The notes under the pieces: generated by a model
Told to the model about the DNA's origin: nothing
The model's input: only the letters and a program-made list of their open reading frames with translations
Databases searched by the model: none
Position numbers and translations under genes: made by a program
Part shown: in pieces, positions 6,333 to 11,126 of the stretch
Position numbering within the stretch: position 1 is the first letter of the stretch
Layout of the letters: each line of letters opens with the position of its first letter
Source: Nitrososphaerales archaeon TH526
GTDB lineage: Archaea > Thermoproteota > Nitrososphaeria > Nitrososphaerales > Nitrososphaeraceae
Assembly: GCA_014523665.1 (NCBI GenBank)
Contig: JAATVR010000294.1
Coordinates: 1-11,126 of the forward strand
Length of the DNA: 11,126 bases
Direction: 5' to 3'

Positions 6333-6562
6333 GAACAAGATAAATCACAAATGAGAAAAGCACGTATAACCTCGGATCCGCATGCCAGTGCTATATTTCA
6401 TTCTGGAAGATAAAAATCCATTGTACCTATACCATATTTGTATTGTAAGATATATCGAATCTTATATCTCTGGAGTGCTTTTTCCATCGTAAGCTCAAGA
6501 CCTGTGCAGAGGTCACGTAGTCCTAGTTTTTTGGTTTTAATACGTTTGTTGTCATGTTTTCA
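6329..6562 (-). pseudogene. Remnant of a Vsr/DUF559-like endonuclease
   Basis: On the minus strand, between TGA 6560-6562 and TGA 6398-6400, an open stretch of 53 codons encodes GLRDLCTGLELTMEKALQ, then YKIRYILQYKYGIGTMDFYL and PE. This matches the core of PD-(D/E)XK nucleases of the very-short-patch-repair/DUF559 type: an early helix with TxxExxMxxAL, then GIxYxxQYxxGIxxxDFYLPE carrying the first catalytic Asp. In intact proteins YNIxxExDG follows. Here the next codons are TGA-NIALACGS. The Tyr codon has become a stop, the catalytic Glu is Ala, and the following Asp-Gly is damaged. Then the frame degrades to a TGA at 6329. The N-terminus is missing too. It is a dead nuclease fragment. Family assignment is by motif from memory. 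Confidence 0.5.
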
Positions 6563-6716
6563 ATCACCTGTACTCAAAAAGTTAGGCGGCCATTGCAGCT
6601 CCCTGCTGTATTTTTTGGCACTTTGTCAGGTACTGACACTTTTTATAGTTGAAGCAAATTCCTACCGTTACTGAAACATAATCTTTTTGGCATAACAAGT
6701 TAATCACTGCACTTAT

Positions 6717-6743
6717 AACAGCACTATAAGCTAACAGCACTAT
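6717..6743. repeat. Direct repeat AACAGCACTAT, period 16
   Basis: AACAGCACTAT occurs at 6717-6727 and 6733-6743. It lies in gene-poor DNA just before a protein-like remnant. No function is evident; it may be a simple local duplication. Confidence 0.35.
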
Positions 6744-6845
6744 CTTGCCGAATTGGGAGAACTCAGAGGGGAGTTTAATGAGATGAAGCAGTTTCTCGTT
6801 AATCTTGAAAAGGGAAGACAGAAGAAGTTAGTTCATGAGTGGTAA
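6735..6845 (+). pseudogene. Possible remnant of a coiled-coil C-terminus
   Basis: After a TAA (6732-6734) the frame reads LAELGELRGEFNEMKQFLVN, then a basic end KGRQKKLVHEW, stopping at TAA 6843-6845. The heptad spacing of L and F residues and the charged composition look like the end of a coiled-coil protein. The only start candidates are TTG 6753 and an ATG further in, both leaving a very short product. No upstream part was found, so this is at best a leftover 3' end. Confidence 0.2.
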
Positions 6846-6995
6846 CATTGGCAATTATATACATAAGAGGATATTGTATTTAAGCGAGATAAGAAAAACT
6901 GTAACGCGGAGTCAGTCTTATACAGTTATAAATATATCACAAGGCAAAGATTTTAGATATGGAAGATGTTGAATCTACCACCTAGGCAAATATGA
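6846..6995. other. Short spacer after the polysaccharide operon
   Basis: This AT-rich stretch lies downstream of the last gene of the minus-strand operon. I see no GC-rich hairpin with a T-run on the minus strand that would mark a clear terminator, and no ORF. Confidence 0.4.
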
Positions 6996-7913
6996 CTACG
7001 TACTCACATTCATATAGGATTTTATTTCAGGAATTGTAACTATTTTTAATCCCAACTCCCTGATCCCATTGATGAGTTTTTTGAGTTCTGATAGTTGGTG
7101 CAGATCTACTGAGTTGGAGTAATTGAGATCTTCTCGTTGAGAATACTCCATAGGATGTAAGGTAACAACCGCGAATCCGTAATTATTCAGACTCAGCTCA
7201 ATGTCTGACAGGACTTGCTGATGCTCCCTCCCTTCCCAGTAGTCATTACTGGTACTCAAATCACCTGTATTGCCACTGGATGGAAAATGATAAAGTGAAT
7301 CAGACGTTCTATTCTGATATGACTTTTCGGAATAGATGGAAGGAGGGTCCGTTGTCACATTTGCACTGACATATGGAACCCTATTTTCAATCAGTGAAGA
7401 AAAAGTGTCATTGTTTAGCATATTGAAAGGGGGGATGAAGATAACTGGCGTAACCCCTAGAATGAAAGAGATTCTTTCGTTTGCACGCTTTATGAGTGAA
7501 GATTGATTACTCATATTATATTCGGTAAAATCCTCGTGTTCCCAGCCATGATTTGCGATTTGCAAAATAGCAGGTTGAGAGTCTGTGGTATTGGCATTCA
7601 CTTGAAGAAGATTATCACTAATATACTTGACCAATGTATCGTCTTCGCCAAAATGAGCGCCAATAATTCCTAGTGTAAGACTTGCATTATTGTCCAAAAA
7701 GGTGTCCATAACAGCCATCTGAACATCATTTAAGAAAAAGTCTTGAATATCGTCCATTCTAAATGTAACACATTCACATGATTTTGGTGAAGTTGAGAAA
7801 GCATCAGTATTTGTTGTAAGGGACGTTAGAGTTATTAATAGAAAAAGAAATAATGGTATACTGATACTAATAGTCATATTGTGTCTGAAATTTTGCCTAA
7901 ACAGGATATGCAT
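6996..7913 (-). CDS. Exported polysaccharide deacetylase (NodB/CE4-like), catalytic residues intact
   Basis: A 305-residue exported enzyme predicted to remove acetyl groups from an N-acetylated polysaccharide outside the cytoplasmic membrane. Residues 14-39 form a signal peptide or anchor (ISIPLFLFLLITLTSLTTN). The NodB-type motifs appear in order: FRMDD with D54-D55 (catalytic base and metal Asp), NHGWEHEDF with the metal ligands H122 and H126 in an HxxxH pattern, IPPFN at 160-164 (substrate groove) and the late motif LHPMEYS with H253. All metal and acid/base positions are therefore present. C46 and C48 form a CxC just before motif 1, also present in the upstream paralogue. The gene is third in the operon, 9 bases after the stop of that paralogue. 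ATG 7877 (MTISIS) is an alternative start nearer the hydrophobic run. The exact substrate cannot be read from sequence. Confidence 0.85.
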   Translation of the reverse strand: MHILFRQNFRHNMTISISIPLFLFLLITLTSLTTNTDAFSTSPKSCECVTFRMDDIQDFFLNDVQMAVMDTFLDNNASLTLGIIGAHFGEDDTLVKYISDNLLQVNANTTDSQPAILQIANHGWEHEDFTEYNMSNQSSLIKRANERISFILGVTPVIFIPPFNMLNNDTFSSLIENRVPYVSANVTTDPPSIYSEKSYQNRTSDSLYHFPSSGNTGDLSTSNDYWEGREHQQVLSDIELSLNNYGFAVVTLHPMEYSQREDLNYSNSVDLHQLSELKKLINGIRELGLKIVTIPEIKSYMNVST

Positions 7914-7922
7914 AAAAGATAA

Positions 7923-9506
7923 TTATGCATATGGCAAGGTTCGTGTGATTTCTTGCAAGGCTTGAATGACATGATCTAATCCCAATTCGTTAGCCTTTGC
8001 ATTCCATACAAGTAATGTCTGTTCATCTCCTGTTCCCTCTTGCCCACCTCTTAGATCCTTGAAGGTGTAAAAATTCTCGACGATTAGACCATGATTTTGG
8101 AAATCTATGATATTTTGATGTAGATCTTGTGTAGGCACCATAAAAGTGCCAACTATCATTCGATCACTTGATATACCAAGTTTGGATGTATTTGAGACTC
8201 CCTTAAGATCACTATCTTCAATTACAGTAATGTTCCCTTCCATAACAAAATTAGGATCATCATTAATCACATCAGTTTCGTAGTAACTGTAAACTCCAGT
8301 ATCGTTTAATCTTATTGGTCCATAAGTACTATTAAATCCAAATATATCGCTTTCAAGAATCGTTTCCCCCCCTTTAGTTAATGTTATCTTATGATCATGA
8401 TCGACGTCACCATTAAACCAGACTACTGAGGTTTCTGGGCCTATAACTGTATTTTGTGGAACATAGGGCTCTCCAATTAATCTCTGCTCTTCAGACAAAT
8501 CTGGTGATTCATGCGCCTCGTTTGGTAAAAGAATTATTAGGTTTGAAGCATTACCCCCTATAACCATTTTCCCAGTTTGATAAAGATCTCTTGCAACATT
8601 CTCTGACGTATCAAGAGTTACTCCTTTTGTTATGATGCTGTTGGTCTCGGTCCCTGTTATGTCAGAAAATGACGCGATTTTATAAATACCGCTTGATATT
8701 ATAAGGTCGATTAAGTTAGCGAGGTTATTTATTCTAGTAACATTCAGACTTGAAAGATCGTCTTGTTGTCCATTTATAAGAAAAAACTGGGGATCCAAGT
8801 TGATTACGGCGTATCCAAGCTTATCTATAGAGCGATTAATATCGCTCTTAATCTTCTGAATCGGAACCTCCACCGTGTTCCCAGTGGAATTATAGCTATT
8901 AAAGGACGAAGTTGATGGGATACTGTATATAGTTTGATTCTGGCTTGGATAACTTATATTTATTAAGCTTGCATCAATCTGGTTTATTCCGATATCGGAG
9001 CTTAACACGCTGAAGTTGGCCTTGCGCATTGCTTCCTGAGTAGAATTATTATAACTCGCATATGGAGGGATAAATATCCGAGAGGATAAGAGAAATAGAT
9101 TCTCCATTTTTTTGTTAGTTTGCAGTAGAGATGCTTTTTGTTCTTCTTCTGGTAATAAAGAGTAATCAGAGAAATTCCAGCCATTTGCAGCCAATTCAAA
9201 GATCCCTTTTCTACTCCCTTCCTTCAGTTTTTCCACTATTTCTTGATCATCACCTATGTGATTCATTATCAATCCTAGAGTAAGGCTCTGGTTAGTTTTT
9301 AAAAACATATCCATTATCTCAATCTGCGACTGATTCGCAAAATAGTCTTGGACTCCAGTTACCCTGAATACGACACATCTACATACCTGATCTGTTTGAC
9401 CATGCAGAGAACTGGGAAGGTAAATTACTAGTATTAATAAGGAACAACAAAATAGCGATCTTCCTACGATACCGCTGCCAGAAATCGGTCCATGAATTGC
9501 TCCCAT
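7923..9506 (-). CDS. Exported deacetylase-like pseudoenzyme with degenerate cupredoxin-like domain
   Basis: A 527-residue exported protein. A signal peptide spans about residues 16-36 (SLFCCSLLILVIYLP). Residues 42-285 are a NodB-like domain parallel to the downstream deacetylase, starting with the same CxCVxFR. The catalytic motifs are lost: the DD pair is T50-G51, NHGWEH is A107-N-G-W-N-F112 so both metal His are gone, and LHP is LDP with D238. IPPY at 146-149 remains. Residues about 341-428 look like a cupredoxin (PxxxVIGPETSVVWFNGD, then DHDHKI with H370 and H372, then GVYSYY and VMEGNITV with M422). The Cys and second His of a blue-copper site are absent. The last 90 residues (VGTFMVPTQ to ITRTLPYA) are a domain I do not recognise. 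It lies 46 bases after the glycosyltransferase. A binding or scaffolding role for the polymer is inferred. Confidence 0.8.
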   Translation of the reverse strand: MGAIHGPISGSGIVGRSLFCCSLLILVIYLPSSLHGQTDQVCRCVVFRVTGVQDYFANQSQIEIMDMFLKTNQSLTLGLIMNHIGDDQEIVEKLKEGSRKGIFELAANGWNFSDYSLLPEEEQKASLLQTNKKMENLFLLSSRIFIPPYASYNNSTQEAMRKANFSVLSSDIGINQIDASLINISYPSQNQTIYSIPSTSSFNSYNSTGNTVEVPIQKIKSDINRSIDKLGYAVINLDPQFFLINGQQDDLSSLNVTRINNLANLIDLIISSGIYKIASFSDITGTETNSIITKGVTLDTSENVARDLYQTGKMVIGGNASNLIILLPNEAHESPDLSEEQRLIGEPYVPQNTVIGPETSVVWFNGDVDHDHKITLTKGGETILESDIFGFNSTYGPIRLNDTGVYSYYETDVINDDPNFVMEGNITVIEDSDLKGVSNTSKLGISSDRMIVGTFMVPTQDLHQNIIDFQNHGLIVENFYTFKDLRGGQEGTGDEQTLLVWNAKANELGLDHVIQALQEITRTLPYA

Positions 9507-9552
9507 ATCAAATCATAATAAAAAATATCGAAACTAACTTCTACCTAGAGTG

Positions 9553-11126
9553 TTACCTGGTCATCCAAGAATTCTTCTTGTACTCCCATAGTGCAACGAA
9601 TGTTAACCAAGAGAGCATGAACGTACCAATTAAACTCATCAGTGGCATATACTTCCATATTTTTGACTTCGGATAGCGAAGTTTCATATCAATTCCCACA
9701 GCTAGAGCACTGTATACTATCCCGCCTATAAATGCCAGAGCAAGCCAATATTGGTTAAGAATAATGGCTTCATAAATTAATACCGACGAGATAGCAAATG
9801 GTGCCGTTAAAGCCGCCATGACATCAAGATAATAGACTATAATCGCAAGAGGATGTCTTTTCTGCCAATAAAAAGTACTTAGGTAGAAGCTAGTTCTTAA
9901 AAAGCCCTTCCTCCATCTGATCTGCTGTTTGATAAACTTGTTCCATGTTTCCTGGCCTTTGACGTAAGTAAATGCAGTTACAATGTAAGCCGCCTGCCAC
10001 CTTATCAGTGAATGTGCTGTCAGCATTCGATCATCTGAATCATCATAACGTGCTGTAGACTCCATTAATTGTTGTTTAGTTTGAGAAGAAGGCCATAATG
10101 TCTTTAGATAATCGTCTTTCATAGCTTTAGGGGCTATTACAAAGGCATTGAGTTCTCTGTCTACGCCACCCCCACTGAAAGATCTCGAAGCGGCCCAATA
10201 TGGCATAAAATCGTGTATTGCTTCACGTCTATGAGCGGACAAAGATCCACTACAACAAGTCACCGATCCAAACACACTCTCGAATGCTTTGTTAATATTG
10301 CAACTTATATTGTGCCAGGCTTCTTGTATTTTTGTGAGTGTGCTATCATTTGCATTCCCAATTCTAATTTCTCCGACGACTATTCCGACATTTGGATTGG
10401 CATTAAACGTCTTTATCATTTCAGTTATCGCAGCCTCGTCTATGATGCTATCTGAATCTATATGAACCAAGTACCGACCTTTAGAGGCGTAGTAGCCAGT
10501 AGCGACAGCGTTTCTTTTTCCTCCTCTAACTTGATGAATTACCTTTAAGCTTGGGTACTTGTTCCTGATGTTATCAAGAATTTCTTTTGTTCCATCAATG
10601 CTTCCATCATTTACGGCTATCACTTCGATTTTCTTGTATGTTGACCTGTATACCGCGTCGATGACCATTTCGATCATATCTCTTTCATTATAAATTGGTA
10701 TAATGACTGAAACTAAGTCATTTTCACTTATTGTGCCTGTGCTTTGTGAAGGGTTCCTATACCAAAACCATGCCCCAAATAGTACCAAAACCGTAATTGC
10801 TGGGATTATGGTAGAATAAATGATAAACGGGTCTGCAAGTGAAGCACCTTGATATAGTCTATACAATGGGAAAAAAGCAATAGTTGCAATTATTATCATT
10901 CTTACTGTCCAAGCCTTTCTAGAAATCTGTATCCGACCTACATCAGACAGCTTTACACGAGAATCTCTCAAATCATTATTTGGAGAGTACTGTGCCTCTG
11001 TTTCATTATTATTTGGAGAGTACTGTGCCTCTGTTTCATTATTATTTGGAGAGTACTGTGCCTCTATTTCCACGGTTAATTCTTTTTCATCTACTAATTT
11101 TGGATCTATTGACTTCTTATCAATCA
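9553..11126 (-). CDS. Processive family-2 glycosyltransferase (hyaluronan/chitin synthase, NodC-like), reaches the window edge
   Basis: A membrane synthase that polymerises sugars from UDP-sugar precursors and probably extrudes the chain. Numbered from GTG 11073, two membrane helices lie at about 57-75 and 83-105. The cytoplasmic GT-A domain follows: VSVIIPIYNE (121-130), VNDGS (154-158), HIDSDS with the metal-binding D206/D208, VTCCSGSLSAHRR (271-283, like the acceptor region of NodC and hyaluronan synthases), SDDRMLT with D347/D348 in the place of the usual ED, and QQIRW (383-387), the QxxRW signature of processive enzymes. Further helices lie at about 408-430, 435-456 and 475-497. The frame stays open upstream of that GTG to the window edge with protein-like codons (IDKKSIDPKLVDEKELT). 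The edge reads TGATTGAT, so an ATG may start one base outside. The N-terminus carries three 11-residue repeats. It leads the deacetylase operon. The polymer is not determined. Confidence 0.88.
   Translation of the reverse strand, partial: IDKKSIDPKLVDEKELTVEIEAQYSPNNNETEAQYSPNNNETEAQYSPNNDLRDSRVKLSDVGRIQISRKAWTVRMIIIATIAFFPLYRLYQGASLADPFIIYSTIIPAITVLVLFGAWFWYRNPSQSTGTISENDLVSVIIPIYNERDMIEMVIDAVYRSTYKKIEVIAVNDGSIDGTKEILDNIRNKYPSLKVIHQVRGGKRNAVATGYYASKGRYLVHIDSDSIIDEAAITEMIKTFNANPNVGIVVGEIRIGNANDSTLTKIQEAWHNISCNINKAFESVFGSVTCCSGSLSAHRREAIHDFMPYWAASRSFSGGGVDRELNAFVIAPKAMKDDYLKTLWPSSQTKQQLMESTARYDDSDDRMLTAHSLIRWQAAYIVTAFTYVKGQETWNKFIKQQIRWRKGFLRTSFYLSTFYWQKRHPLAIIVYYLDVMAALTAPFAISSVLIYEAIILNQYWLALAFIGGIVYSALAVGIDMKLRYPKSKIWKYMPLMSLIGTFMLSWLTFVALWEYKKNSWMTR
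10975..11070. repeat. 33-bp tandem repeat coding for EAQYSPNNNET
   Basis: TGGAGAGTACTGTGCCTC recurs at 10981, 11014 and 11047, a period of 33 bases. The first two full units are identical; the third is cut short and differs by one base. Being a multiple of three, the repeat adds the 11-residue unit EAQYSPNNNET in frame at the cytoplasmic N-terminus of the glycosyltransferase. Identity of the units points to recent expansion by slippage. Confidence 0.85.

Noticed and set aside
6438-6674. Plus-strand ORF of 78 codons
   Set aside because: Its sequence is Ser/Leu/Arg-rich without motif or ribosome site, and the opposite strand over 6401-6559 carries the much more protein-like nuclease remnant.
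6280-6743. Insertion sequence bounded by repeats
   Set aside because: There is no transposase frame between the repeats and no matching terminal pair with target duplication.
9002-9199. Minus-strand ORF of 65 codons
   Set aside because: Alternative frame within the pseudo-deacetylase gene, whose frame is supported by motifs on both sides.
10213-10455. Plus-strand ORF of 80 codons
   Set aside because: Antisense to the catalytic core of the glycosyltransferase.
1-11126. CRISPR array, tRNA or rRNA
   Set aside because: No regularly spaced direct repeats beyond the 33-bp coding repeat, no T-loop/acceptor pattern and no rRNA-like conserved block seen on either strand.

Overview
The window most likely comes from an ammonia-oxidising archaeon of the Nitrososphaera/Nitrosocosmicus type (Thaumarchaeota). 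I infer this from the AT-rich DNA, an archaeal TATA-like element just upstream of a start codon, and several proteins that resemble families I associate with that group: a secreted protein ending in a PLPPGEH-type domain, a four-helix membrane protein with an acidic tail ending in EVKKR, and exported polysaccharide deacetylases with an FRxDDxQD motif. There is no rRNA, tRNA or marker gene to confirm this, and no search was run.

Layout, left to right. Positions 1-469 hold no convincing gene. A lone exported protein with a SpaA/prealbumin-like domain lies on the minus strand (470-1354). A 675-bp intergenic stretch follows, with small repeats and a promoter-like element. Three plus-strand genes come next: a patatin-like lipid hydrolase (2127-3530, 5' end in another frame from 2030), a short coiled-coil protein (3617-4072) and a membrane protein (4076-4660, its C-terminus continuing in another frame to 4772). 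From 4773 to 6995 the DNA is gene-poor. It holds debris of at least two broken genes (the end of a secreted PLPPGEH protein and part of a Vsr/DUF559-like nuclease), possible very small ORFs, several inverted repeats, and one small exported protein (5689-6225).

The right third is a tight minus-strand operon read from the right edge inward: a processive family-2 glycosyltransferase of the hyaluronan/chitin/NodC type (9553 to the edge), then an exported deacetylase-like protein that has lost its metal ligands and carries a degenerate cupredoxin-like domain (7923-9506), then an exported deacetylase with its catalytic residues intact (6996-7913). Together they look like a cell-surface polysaccharide system: synthesis and export by the glycosyltransferase, then N-deacetylation or trimming outside the membrane, with the pseudoenzyme possibly binding the polymer or the active enzyme.

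The main oddity is a cluster of frame breaks on the left two thirds (patatin 5' end, membrane-protein 3' end, PLPPGEH remnant, nuclease remnant). It is either a decaying genomic zone or a set of assembly indels. Remapping reads would decide which. The operon on the right shows no such damage.
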